NCBI RefSeq assembly: GCF_900091725.1
Contig: NZ_FMBW01000042.1
Coordinates: 1-35,072 of the forward strand
Origin: Streptomyces sp. DvalAA-43
GTDB taxonomy: Bacteria > Actinomycetota > Actinomycetes > Streptomycetales > Streptomycetaceae
Direction of reading: 5' to 3'
DNA: 35,072 nucleotides
Shown: positions 23,811 through 31,951 of the stretch, piece after piece
Layout of the letters: every line of letters begins with the position of its first letter
How positions within the stretch are numbered: position 1 is the stretch's first letter
Program-made: the position numbers and the translations under genes
Notes under the pieces: model-generated
The model's database searches: none
Seen by the model: only the letters and a program-made list of their open reading frames with translations
What the model was told of the DNA's origin: nothing

Positions 23811-24242
23811 TCAGTCCCGCCGGATGGCCGTACCGCAGCGCGCGAGCAGGGCGCGCAGGGTGTCCCGTTCCTCCGGGGTGAATGCGTCGGCGAGCCGGCG
23901 CTCGATCCGTACCGCCTGCGCGTCGGCGTGCCGGAGTGTCGCGCGGCCCGCCTCGGTGAGCCGGGTCTCCAGCATCTTCTGATGCCACGGGTGCGCCGAC
24001 CGGACGACCAGCCCGCGCTCTTCCAGGTGTTTCAGCACCGCCGCCATCGCCTGCGGCGTGACCAGGCACGCGCGCGCCAGCGCGGCACCCGAGATCCCGG
24101 GGTTGCCGGCGAGGGCGAACAGCGCCGCGTACTGGGCGACGGTGACCCCCGCGTCCTTCAGGGCCGCGCTCTTGGCCGCCATGAGGGCCTGCTCGGCGCG
24201 CTTGATGTCCGCGCCCAGGCGTTCGTCGGCGGTCATTCCCAT
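23811..24242 (-). CDS. MarR-family transcriptional regulator
   Basis: This 143-residue protein has the MarR winged helix-turn-helix. VTVAQYAALFALAGNPGISGAALARACLVTPQAMAAVLKHLEERGLVVRSAHPW contains the recognition helix and wing, and LETRLTEAGRATL follows. N- and C-terminal helices provide dimerisation. The start is ATG 24242, with ATG 24236 two codons later. TACGCT lies 7 bases upstream on the same strand (24255-24250), indicating a leaderless mRNA. The gene is divergent from an SDR oxidoreductase whose promoter contains a palindrome. By the usual MarR pattern it represses that gene and itself. The inducer is unknown. Confidence 0.88.
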   Translation of the reverse strand: MGMTADERLGADIKRAEQALMAAKSAALKDAGVTVAQYAALFALAGNPGISGAALARACLVTPQAMAAVLKHLEERGLVVRSAHPWHQKMLETRLTEAGRATLRHADAQAVRIERRLADAFTPEERDTLRALLARCGTAIRRD

Positions 24243-24278
24243 GACGGCGAGCGTACAGGCACGGTCATCGATCAAGCC

Positions 24279-24312
24279 TGGACGGTGTATCAAGGTCTTG
24301 ATATAACTCAAG
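24279..24312 (+). promoter_or_regulatory. SDR promoter with embedded MarR-type operator
   Basis: TGGACG (24279-24284) and TATAAC (24302-24307), 17 bases apart, form a good promoter, with ATG 7 bases after the -10. Between and over them lies the palindrome TATCAAG-GT-CTTGATA (24288-24303). Overlapping it is a second dyad, CTTGA-N6-TCAAG (24297-24312), and a further ATCAAG is at 24271-24276. The placement suits repression by the divergent MarR protein. Confidence 0.7.
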
Positions 24313-24314
24313 CC

Positions 24315-25184
24315 ATGGAGACTCACCCGGTGAAGGATCAGGCCCCGGACCCCCGGCCCGACCGTGAATCCGCCTTCGGCAAGACCGTGCTGGTCACCGG
24401 TGCCACCCAGGGAATGGGCCGCCACCTCGCGCTCGATCTGGCCCGCCGGGGTGCGACGCTGCTGCTGCACGGCCGGGACCGAGGGCGTCTGGACGAGGCC
24501 GCCGCCGAGGTGCGTACGGCCGGGTCCGGGGCCTCCGTGCGTACCTACCTCGCGGATCTGGCCGATCTGGACCAGGTCCGGGCCCTGGCCGCACGGGTCC
24601 GTGAGCGGGAGCCCCGGCTCGACGCCCTGGTCAACAATGCCGTGGTGGGCGGCGGTACCGCTCCGCTCCGGCGCGAGGTGAGCCGGCAGGGCCACGAGCT
24701 CCGGTTCGCGGTCAACTATCTGGCGCCCTGTCTGCTGAACCGCGAGCTGTGGCCGCTGCTTGCCGCGTCCGCACCCGCCCGGGTGGTCAATGTGGTCTCG
24801 ATCGGGCAGGCGCCCGTCGATTTCGACGACGTCATGGTGGAGCGCGACTACGAGGGGCTGGAGGCGTACTGCCGCAGCAAGCTCGCGCTGATCATGGCGA
24901 CCTTCGATCTGGCCGGCCGGACGGCGGACAGCGGGGTCACGGTCAACGCCCTGCACCCGGCGCATCTGATGAACACCCGGGGCGTGCGGGAGTACGGGCT
25001 CACGCCGGCCGTCCCCGTCGAGGAGGGCGTGCGCCCCGCCGTCCGGCTGATCACCGACCCGGCACTCGCCGGTGTCACCGGAAGATACTTCGACCGCTTC
25101 ACCGACACGGCCGCGCATGAGCAGGCGTACGACCCGCGGGCCCGTGCCCGGCTCGGGGCACTCACCCGCGAGCTCCTCGCCTGA
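24315..25184 (+). CDS. Short-chain dehydrogenase/reductase
   Basis: This 289-residue NAD(P)-dependent oxidoreductase belongs to the SDR family. The cofactor motif is TGATQGMG at residues 28-35, NNA is in ALVNNAVVGGG, and the catalytic YxxxK is in EAYCRSKLAL with an upstream Ser in VNVVSIGQ. LHGRDRGRLDEAA after strand 2 suggests NADP preference (Arg near the strand end). The shape resembles WW-domain-oxidoreductase/retinol-dehydrogenase-like SDRs. It is probably translated from a leaderless mRNA and controlled by the divergent MarR regulator. Its substrate cannot be deduced; MarR-controlled oxidoreductases often deal with toxic or phenolic compounds. Confidence 0.88.
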   Translation: METHPVKDQAPDPRPDRESAFGKTVLVTGATQGMGRHLALDLARRGATLLLHGRDRGRLDEAAAEVRTAGSGASVRTYLADLADLDQVRALAARVREREPRLDALVNNAVVGGGTAPLRREVSRQGHELRFAVNYLAPCLLNRELWPLLAASAPARVVNVVSIGQAPVDFDDVMVERDYEGLEAYCRSKLALIMATFDLAGRTADSGVTVNALHPAHLMNTRGVREYGLTPAVPVEEGVRPAVRLITDPALAGVTGRYFDRFTDTAAHEQAYDPRARARLGALTRELLA

Positions 25185-25200
25185 CCGGGCGCCCGTCCGG

Positions 25201-26028
25201 TCAGGCCTCGCCGCGCAGCGCCCCGAGGACGCGCTCCGCGGTCGCCTCGTCGCGGGCCGCCGTGAACGGCAGGGCGTTGCCGCCGACGATGCGGAACGGC
25301 GCGCCGGAGAGCGTGGCCTGGGCGCCGCCCGCCTCGGTGACCAGCAGCAGGCCCGCCGCGTGGTCCCAGGCGTACTCCCAGTTGAAAGCGGTCGCGTCCA
25401 GGTCGCCACGGGCGACGGCGAGGTATTCGAGGCCCGCCGAACCGCAAGGCCGCGCGTCGATCCCCTCGGTGCGCAGCCCGAGCAGGGCGCGCTTCTGGGC
25501 GTCGGTGGTGTAGTCGGGGTGCGACATCGCCACCCGCAGCACGGCCCCGGGGGCGGGTGAGCCGGAGCGTATCGGCTCGCCGTCGAGCAGGGCGCCGCGG
25601 CCGCGGACCGCGACCGCCATCACGTCCAGGGCCGCGGCGTACGTCCACGAGGCGAGGAGTTCGCCGCGGTGGGCGAGGGCGACCAGGGTGCAGAAGCCCG
25701 GTTCGCCGCGGACGAACTGGCGGGTACCGTCGACCGGGTCCACGATCCAGACGGGCGCGTCGCCGCCCAGGGCGTCGTACACCTTCGGGTCGGCGTGGAC
25801 CGTCTCCTCGCCGACGACGACCGAGCCGGGCAGGAGCCCGGTCAGGGACGCGGTGAGGTGTTCCTCGGCGAGGCGGTCGGCGACGGTGACGAGGTCGTGC
25901 GGGCCGTTCTTCTCGACGATCTCGTGCGCGGCGAGCTGCCGGAAGCGGGGCATGATCTCGGCGGCGGCCGCTGCGCGGACCGCCGCCTCGACCTCGGTCA
26001 GGTCTCCGGCCAGGAATTCATCGATCAT
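25201..26028 (-). CDS. Inositol-monophosphatase-family phosphatase
   Basis: This 275-residue Mg2+-dependent phosphatase of the IMPase/FBPase/CysQ superfamily has conserved metal ligands: Asp51 (VTVAD), Glu74-Glu75 (GEETVHAD), Asp97-P-V-Asp100-G-T (WIVDPVDGTRQF) and a late WDHAAG. Candidate substrates include inositol phosphate, histidinol phosphate and 3'-phosphoadenosine phosphate; the sequence alone does not choose. ATG 26028 was chosen over a TTG 12 bases upstream. It lies 63 bases after the gamma-glutamyltransferase stop on the same strand and could be the last gene of the transporter operon, or have its own promoter. It converges with the SDR gene with 16 bases between. Confidence 0.85.
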   Translation of the reverse strand: MIDEFLAGDLTEVEAAVRAAAAAEIMPRFRQLAAHEIVEKNGPHDLVTVADRLAEEHLTASLTGLLPGSVVVGEETVHADPKVYDALGGDAPVWIVDPVDGTRQFVRGEPGFCTLVALAHRGELLASWTYAAALDVMAVAVRGRGALLDGEPIRSGSPAPGAVLRVAMSHPDYTTDAQKRALLGLRTEGIDARPCGSAGLEYLAVARGDLDATAFNWEYAWDHAAGLLLVTEAGGAQATLSGAPFRIVGGNALPFTAARDEATAERVLGALRGEA

Positions 26029-26091
26029 GCCCCCAGCCAATCACGTCCCGCCGGAACCCCGACGACCTGGTCATGTCGGGGAAGTGACCGC

Positions 26092-27897
26092 TCAGCGTCC
26101 GACGGCGTACCCCTGCATGCCGCGCGGGTTGGCGGCCGCGGACAGCACTCCGGTCTCCGGGTCGCGCGCCACGGCGCACAGCCTGCCCTCGGACCACGGG
26201 TCGCCGACGGTGACGTCGTGGCCGCGGCGACGCAGCTCCTCGACGACCTCCGGGTCCATGCCCTCCTCGACGGTGACGCTGCCGGGGCGCATCCCGCGCG
26301 GGAAGAAGGAGCCCGGGAAGCTGTCGTTGTGCCAGTTCGGGGCGTCGGCGGCGCCCTGGAGGTCGAGTCCGCCGCGGACCCGGTCGCGCAGCGCCACCGC
26401 CAGGAAGAAGTGCACCTGCCACTGGTCCTGCTGGTCGCCGCCGGGCGTGCCGAACGCCATCACCGGGACACCGTCGCGCAGGGCGAGGGACGGGGTGAGG
26501 GTGGTGCGGGGGCGGCGGCCGGGGGTGAGGGAGTTCGGCAGGCCCTCGTCCAGCCAGGCCATCTGGAGCCGGGTGCCGAGCGGGAAGCCGAGCTCCGGCA
26601 CGACCGGGTTGGACTGGAGCCAGCCGCCGCTGGGGGTGGCGGAGATCATGTTGCCCCAGCGGTCGACCACGTCGACGTGGCAGGTGTCGCCGCGGGTGGT
26701 GCCGTCCTTGGCCACGGTCGGCTCGCCGACGCCCGCCGTCGGGATGCCCATGGCGTCGAAGCCGGTCTCGCCGGAGGCGACCGCGTGCGCGTGGGCGCTG
26801 AGCACCGGGGTGCGGCCGTCCGGACTGCCGGGGCGCAGCTCGTACGAGGCCTCGGCGGTGACGAGGGCGCGGCGCTCGGCGTTGTACGGCTCGGAGAGCA
26901 GGGTGTCGAGCGGGACGTCGGCGGCGTCGCCGTACCAGGCCTCCCGGTCGGCCATGGCGAGCTTGCAGCCCTCGATGAGCAGGTGGACGTAGTCGGCGCC
27001 GCCGTACTCCGGAAGCTCGGCGGGGAGCAGCGCGAGCTGCTGGAGGAAGGCGGGGCCCTGGCTCCAGCCGGCCGCCTTGGCGAGCGTCCAGCCGTTCCAG
27101 TCGTACGTGGCGGGCGCCTCGTAGGTCGCGGACCAGTCGGCCAGGTCGGCGGCGGTGAGGGTGCCGGTGTGGCGGGAGCCGCTGGTGTCCATGGTGGGGC
27201 GGGCGGCCTGCCGGACCAGGGCCTCGGCGATGAAGCCCTCGCTCCAGACCGTGCGGGCGGCGTCGATCTGGGCGGCCCGGTCCGCGCCGCCGGTCTCCTC
27301 CGCCTCGGCGATGAGCCGGCGCCAGGTGGCGGCGAGGGCGGGGTTGCGGAACAGCTCGCCCGGCTTCGGGGACTTGCCGCCGGGCAGGTACACGTCGGCG
27401 GAGGTCTGCCACTCGGTCTCGAAGAGTTCGCGGACCGTCTCGACGGTCTGGCCGACGCGCTCGACGGGTGCGTGGCCGTCCTCCGCGTAGCCGATCGCGT
27501 ACCGCAGCACCTCGGCGAGGGTCTTGGTGCCGTGGTCGCGCAGCAGCAGCATCCAGGCGTCGAAGGCGCCGGGTACGGCCGCGGCGAGCGGTCCGGTGCC
27601 GGGGACCAGGTCGAGGCCGAGGGAGCGGTAGCGGGCGACGGTCGCACCGGCCGGGGCCGGGCCCTGGCCGCAGAGCACCCGCACCTCGCCGTCCTGGGGC
27701 GCCAGGATCATCGGCACCTCGCCGGCCGGGCCGTTGAGGTGCGGCTCCACCACGTGCAGGACGAATCCGGCGGCGACGGCCGCGTCGTAGGCGTTGCCGC
27801 CGTCCTCCAGAACGGCCATCGCGGACTGCGAGGCGAGCCAGTGGGTGGAGGACACCATGCCGAAGGTGCCCTGGAGGGTGGGCCGGGTGGTGAACAC
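26092..27897 (-). CDS. Gamma-glutamyltransferase-family enzyme without signal peptide
   Basis: This 601-residue Ntn hydrolase self-cleaves into two chains. The nucleophile is Thr405 in RGDTCHVDVVDRWGNM (most family members have TTH or TSH here). Other family blocks are STHWLASQSAMAVLEDGGNAYDAAVAAGF, EPHLNGPAGE and a C-terminal TPGGDQQDQWQVHF region. It hydrolyses or transfers gamma-glutamyl groups from glutathione-like peptides. GTG 27897 is the start: AAGGAG at 27906-27911 is 8 bases upstream. The N-terminus (FTTRPTLQGTFGM) has no signal peptide or helix, so it should act in the cytoplasm. It lies 58 bases after the importer ATPase, suggesting it cleaves the imported compound. Confidence 0.88.
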   Translation of the reverse strand: MFTTRPTLQGTFGMVSSTHWLASQSAMAVLEDGGNAYDAAVAAGFVLHVVEPHLNGPAGEVPMILAPQDGEVRVLCGQGPAPAGATVARYRSLGLDLVPGTGPLAAAVPGAFDAWMLLLRDHGTKTLAEVLRYAIGYAEDGHAPVERVGQTVETVRELFETEWQTSADVYLPGGKSPKPGELFRNPALAATWRRLIAEAEETGGADRAAQIDAARTVWSEGFIAEALVRQAARPTMDTSGSRHTGTLTAADLADWSATYEAPATYDWNGWTLAKAAGWSQGPAFLQQLALLPAELPEYGGADYVHLLIEGCKLAMADREAWYGDAADVPLDTLLSEPYNAERRALVTAEASYELRPGSPDGRTPVLSAHAHAVASGETGFDAMGIPTAGVGEPTVAKDGTTRGDTCHVDVVDRWGNMISATPSGGWLQSNPVVPELGFPLGTRLQMAWLDEGLPNSLTPGRRPRTTLTPSLALRDGVPVMAFGTPGGDQQDQWQVHFFLAVALRDRVRGGLDLQGAADAPNWHNDSFPGSFFPRGMRPGSVTVEEGMDPEVVEELRRRGHDVTVGDPWSEGRLCAVARDPETGVLSAAANPRGMQGYAVGR

Positions 27898-27955
27898 GGA
27901 TGCGGCTCCTTGCTGCGACGTGCGGAAGGGTGGAACGGATCGTATGTACGGGGGG

Positions 27956-28999
27956 TCAGGCGGCGGCGTCCGGGGCGGTGCCGTCGTCACCGACGAGATG
28001 ACAGGAAACCTGGCGGCCGCCGGGGAGTTCGCGCAGGACCGGGACCTCGGTGCGGCAGCGCTCGGTGGCGAGCGGGCAGCGGGTGTGGAAGCGGCAGCCG
28101 GGCGGCGGATCCAGTGGGCTGGGAAGTTCGCCGTGGAGCACGATGCGTTCGCGGGAGCGCTGCTCGACCGGGTCCGGGACGGGCGCGGCGGAGAGCAGGG
28201 CCTGGGTGTAGGGGTGCTTCGGGGCGGCGAACAGTTCGGCGGTCGGGGCCTGTTCGACGATCTGCCCGAGGTACATCACGGCGATCCGGTCGGCGAGGTA
28301 TTCGACGGCGGCCAGGTCGTGGGTGATGAACAGGCAGCCGAAGCCGCGGTCGCGCTGGAGGTCGGCGAGCAGGTTGAGCACGGACGCCTGCACGGAGACG
28401 TCGAGGGCGGAGGTCGGTTCGTCGGCGACGACGAGGTCGGGGTCGCAGGAGAGCGCGCGTGCGATGGAGATGCGCTGGCGCTGTCCGCCGGAGAGCTCGT
28501 GCGGGTGGCGGTCGGCGTGCTCGGGGCGCAGCCCCACCTGGCCGAGGAGTTGTTCGACCCGGGTCCGGACGGCTTCGCCCCGGGCCTGCCGGTGCAGTCT
28601 GATCGGTTCGGCGATGATCTGGCCGATCGTCATGCGCGGGTCGAGCGAGGACGACGGGTCCTGGAAGACCAGGTGGAAGTCCTTGCGCAGCGGGCGCAGG
28701 GTCCGGCGGGAGAGGTGGGTGACGTCGGTCCCGTTGATGTGGACGGTGCCGCCGGTGGGTTCGTCGAGGCGTACGACGCACCGGCCGACGGTCGACTTGC
28801 CGCTGCCGGACTCGCCGACGAGGCCGACGACCTCGCCGCGTCCGATGGTGATCGAGACACCGTCGACGGCCCGTACGGTGCCGCCGCCGGAGGCCGCGAA
28901 GTGCCGTTCCAGGGCGTCGATCCGTAGCACGGGGGGTTGCGGGTGCGAGGAGGTCCCGTCGCTCTCGCGGGGTGCGGGGACGGTCTGCGGGGTGGTCAC
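27956..28999 (-). CDS. Peptide-type ABC importer, second ATPase (DppF/OppF-like)
   Basis: This 347-residue nucleotide-binding subunit has Walker [10 protein letters not shown], the Q-loop [15 protein letters not shown], the signature [15 protein letters not shown], Walker [13 protein letters not shown] and the His switch in FITHDL. The C-terminal oligopeptide-transporter extension has cysteines ([14 protein letters not shown]), which in this family can hold an iron-sulfur cluster. It pairs with the upstream ATPase to power import. GTG 28999 overlaps the upstream stop (GTGA). It is the fifth gene of the operon. Confidence 0.94.
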   Translation of the reverse strand: MTTPQTVPAPRESDGTSSHPQPPVLRIDALERHFAASGGGTVRAVDGVSITIGRGEVVGLVGESGSGKSTVGRCVVRLDEPTGGTVHINGTDVTHLSRRTLRPLRKDFHLVFQDPSSSLDPRMTIGQIIAEPIRLHRQARGEAVRTRVEQLLGQVGLRPEHADRHPHELSGGQRQRISIARALSCDPDLVVADEPTSALDVSVQASVLNLLADLQRDRGFGCLFITHDLAAVEYLADRIAVMYLGQIVEQAPTAELFAAPKHPYTQALLSAAPVPDPVEQRSRERIVLHGELPSPLDPPPGCRFHTRCPLATERCRTEVPVLRELPGGRQVSCHLVGDDGTAPDAAA

Positions 29000-30111
29000 T
29001 CTCCGGCCTCCTGGTCGGGTCGCGCGGCGACGGTCGGTTCATCGGTCGCTCCGGTGGTGGCCGGGCTCTCGGTGCCGGTCCGGTCGTCCACGCCGTACGG
29101 ATGCCAGCACGCCGCCCGGTGGGGGGCGTCGGCGCCCGCCTCCGGGGCGATGGACATGAAGCCGGGCCGGCCACCGGTGCAGGCGTCGTCCGCGCGGCCG
29201 CACCGGGGTGCGAAGGTGCAGGCGTCCGGCTGGCTGTCGAGGCTCGGCACCAGACCGGGGATCTCCGGCAGCCGGCGCTTGCCCTCGCCGCCCGGCCGCA
29301 GCACGGCACCGAGCAGCCCCCGGGTGTACGGGTGCCTGGCGGCACCGAACAGGTCGTGGACCGGGGCCTGTTCGACGGGGCGGCCCGCGTACATCACCAG
29401 CACCCGGTCCGCGGCGTCGGCCACCACCCCGAGGTCGTGGGTGACCAGGACGATCGCCGTACCGAGACGTTCGCGCAGCGACTGGAGGACCTCCAGGATG
29501 CCGGCCTGCACGGTGACGTCGAGTGCGGTGGTCGGCTCGTCCGCGATGAGTACGGCGGGGTCGCAGGCGACGGCGATCGCGATCATCACACGCTGGCGCA
29601 TACCGCCGGAGAGCTGGTGCGGGTACTCCTCGATCCGGCGCTGCGGCGCGGGGATGCCGACCAGGTCCAGGAGTTCCACGGCGCGTGCCCTGGCCTCCTT
29701 CCTGCTCATCCCCCGGTGCCTGCGCAGCACTTCGCCGATCTGGCGGCCGATGGTGAGGACCGGGTTCAGCGAGGTCATCGGCTCCTGGAAGATCATCGCG
29801 ATGTCCTTGCCGCGGACCTTCCGCAGCTCCTTCTCGGAGGCGCCGACCAGCTCCCGGCCGCCGAGCCGGATGGAGCCGCCGACCCGTGCGGTGGGCGGCA
29901 GCAGGCCCATGACCGCCATCGAGGTGACGGACTTTCCGCATCCCGACTCCCCCACCACGGCGAGGACTTCGCCGGGGCGCAGGTCGTAGGAGACGCCGTC
30001 GACCGCGTGCACGGTCCGGGTGTCGGAGCGGAAGGAGACCGACAGGTCGCGGACGCTGAGCACGGGTTCGCCCGTGGTGCCGGGCGCGCCTGCGAGTACG
30101 GCTTCGGTCAT
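28996..30111 (-). CDS. Peptide-type ABC importer, first ATPase (DppD/OppD-like)
   Basis: This 371-residue nucleotide-binding subunit has Walker [10 protein letters not shown], the Q-loop [14 protein letters not shown], the signature [14 protein letters not shown], Walker [12 protein letters not shown] and LVTHDLGV. The C-terminal tail has cysteines ([14 protein letters not shown]) typical of the OppD/DppD group. Its ATG overlaps the DppC stop (ATGA), so translation is coupled. The two ATPases differ (VTS and STV after the Walker lysine), as expected for a heterodimer. Confidence 0.94.
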   Translation of the reverse strand: MTEAVLAGAPGTTGEPVLSVRDLSVSFRSDTRTVHAVDGVSYDLRPGEVLAVVGESGCGKSVTSMAVMGLLPPTARVGGSIRLGGRELVGASEKELRKVRGKDIAMIFQEPMTSLNPVLTIGRQIGEVLRRHRGMSRKEARARAVELLDLVGIPAPQRRIEEYPHQLSGGMRQRVMIAIAVACDPAVLIADEPTTALDVTVQAGILEVLQSLRERLGTAIVLVTHDLGVVADAADRVLVMYAGRPVEQAPVHDLFGAARHPYTRGLLGAVLRPGGEGKRRLPEIPGLVPSLDSQPDACTFAPRCGRADDACTGGRPGFMSIAPEAGADAPHRAACWHPYGVDDRTGTESPATTGATDEPTVAARPDQEAGE

Positions 30112-31001
30112 CGGGTGCCTCCGCGGGGGTCGAGGACGTCACGCAGCCCGTCGCCGAGCAGGTTGAAGGCCAGCGTCGCCGCGACGATCGCGAGGCCGGG
30201 GAAGACGGCGAGCCAGGGCGCGGGGGCCAGGAAGGACTGGGCGCCGGAGAGCATCACGCCGAGGGACGGGGCGGGCGGCTGGACGCCGAGCCCGAGGAAG
30301 CTGAGCAGTGCCTCGCCGATGATCGCGGCGGGGATGCCGACGGTCGCCTGGACGATCAGTGCGGAGGTGGCGTTGGGCAGGATGTGCCGGAAGAGCACGG
30401 TGGTGTCGCCGCCGCCGTTGACGACGGCCGCCCCGACGTAGTCGACGTGCTTGAGCCGCAGGGTCTCGGCCCGGGTGATCCGGATGACGGCGGGGATCTG
30501 CGAGATGCCGATGGCGATGGTGGCGTTGGTGAGCGAGGGGCCGAGGATCGCGGCGAGACCGACGGCGAGCACCAGGAACGGGAACGCCAGCATGGTGTCG
30601 GTGAGCCGGGACACCACGCTGTCGGTGAGCCGGCCGTAGTAGCCGGCGAGCAGCCCGAGCGGTACGCCGATCACGAAGGCCAGCACGACGGCGACCAGCC
30701 CGACCTGCATGGAGGCGCGTGAGCCGTACACGATGCGGGAGAGCTGGTCCCGGCCGAGGTCGTCGGTGCCGAGCCAGTGCGCCCAGCTCGGTTCGGCCAG
30801 TACGTTGCCGAAGTCGGGCTGTGCCGGGTCGTACGGGGCGATGAGCGGGGCGAGCAGGGCGGCGAGGACGAAGACCGCGGCGATGACGCCGCCGGTGAGG
30901 GCGAGCCGGTTCCTGCGCAGGGCCCGCAGCCTGCCTCCGGTGGCCCGCTTCCTCGCGGTGGCCCCCGGGGCGGTGGGGAGCGTCTGGGTCGCTGTGGTCA
31001 C
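30108..31001 (-). CDS. Peptide-type ABC importer, permease (DppC/OppC-like)
   Basis: This 297-residue permease has a first helix after a basic N-terminus (RRNRLALTGGVIAAVFVLAALLAPLIAPYDP), the HWLGTDDLGRDQLSRIVYGSR segment typical of DppC, and four or five further helices. The EAA loop, which docks the ATPases, is in LRLKHVDYVGAAVVNGGGDTTVLFRHILPN. GTG 31001 overlaps the preceding stop (GTGA at 31001-30998). It forms the pore with the DppB-like protein. Confidence 0.93.
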   Translation of the reverse strand: MTTATQTLPTAPGATARKRATGGRLRALRRNRLALTGGVIAAVFVLAALLAPLIAPYDPAQPDFGNVLAEPSWAHWLGTDDLGRDQLSRIVYGSRASMQVGLVAVVLAFVIGVPLGLLAGYYGRLTDSVVSRLTDTMLAFPFLVLAVGLAAILGPSLTNATIAIGISQIPAVIRITRAETLRLKHVDYVGAAVVNGGGDTTVLFRHILPNATSALIVQATVGIPAAIIGEALLSFLGLGVQPPAPSLGVMLSGAQSFLAPAPWLAVFPGLAIVAATLAFNLLGDGLRDVLDPRGGTR

Positions 31002-31951
31002 CGGGCACCTCCGAGCCGGATGCGCGGGTCGATGACCGAATAGACCACGTCGACCAGCAGGTTGATGAGGATGTACGCGGCGGAGGTGCAGAGCACCACG
31101 GCCTGGAGCGTCGCGTAGTCGCGGGTGAAGACGGCGTCGATGGTGAGCTTGCCGAAGCCGGGCAGGACGAAGATCTGCTCGGTGACGACGGCGCCGGAGA
31201 TCAGATGGCCGAGCTGGAGTCCGAGCACGGTCACGACGGTGACCAGCGAGTTGCGCAGGGCGTGCCCGCCGACCACGGACCGCTTGGACAGCCCCTTGGC
31301 GCGGGCGGTGCGGACGTAGTCGGCGGAGAGCGAGTCGAGCATCGCGGCCCGGGTCTGGCGCATCACCACGGCGGCGAGCCCGGAGCCGAGGACGATCGCC
31401 GGAAGCACCATGCGGCGCAGGTTGTCGACCGGGTCGGTGCCGAAGGGTACGTAGCCGGAGGCGGCGAACACCGGGATGGCGATGGCGAATCCGAGGACCA
31501 GCACGATGCCGAGCCAGAAGGTCGGGATGGACAGCCCGATCAGCGCGACCGCGTTGGCGATCCACTCCTCGGGTCTTCCGCGCCGCACGGCGGCGACGAC
31601 TCCGGCGCCGATGCCGAGGACGACGGCGAGCAGCAGGGAGAGCGCGGCCAGTTCCAGCGTGACGGGCAGAGCCTGGCCGATGGCGTCCGCGACCGGGAGT
31701 CCGGTGCGCGAGGAGGTGCCGAGGTCGCCGGTGAGGGCGTGGCCGATGAACCGCCCGTACTGCACGACGATGTTGTCGTTCAGGCCGTACGCCTCACGGA
31801 TCGCGGCGAGCGCCTCGGGGCTGCGTTCCTCCCCGGCCAGGGCGAGCGCCGGGTCGCCGGGCAGCGCGCGGATTCCGGCGAAGACCACGACGGAGACCAG
31901 GAAGAGCGTGATGAGGGACTGACGCAACCGCGTCAGCAGGTACTTCGTCAT
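30998..31951 (-). CDS. Peptide-type ABC importer, permease (DppB/OppB-like)
   Basis: This 317-residue permease begins MTKYLLTRLRQSLITLFLVSVVVF and then the periplasmic RALPGDPALAL segment found in DppB/OppB/GsiC. About six helices follow, with the EAA loop near DYVRTARAKGLSKRSVVGGHALRN. Its ATG overlaps the stop of the binding-protein gene (ATGA). The order SBP-B-C-D-F matches the standard peptide/nickel/glutathione family; the cargo cannot be read from the permeases. Confidence 0.94.
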   Translation of the reverse strand: MTKYLLTRLRQSLITLFLVSVVVFAGIRALPGDPALALAGEERSPEALAAIREAYGLNDNIVVQYGRFIGHALTGDLGTSSRTGLPVADAIGQALPVTLELAALSLLLAVVLGIGAGVVAAVRRGRPEEWIANAVALIGLSIPTFWLGIVLVLGFAIAIPVFAASGYVPFGTDPVDNLRRMVLPAIVLGSGLAAVVMRQTRAAMLDSLSADYVRTARAKGLSKRSVVGGHALRNSLVTVVTVLGLQLGHLISGAVVTEQIFVLPGFGKLTIDAVFTRDYATLQAVVLCTSAAYILINLLVDVVYSVIDPRIRLGGAR

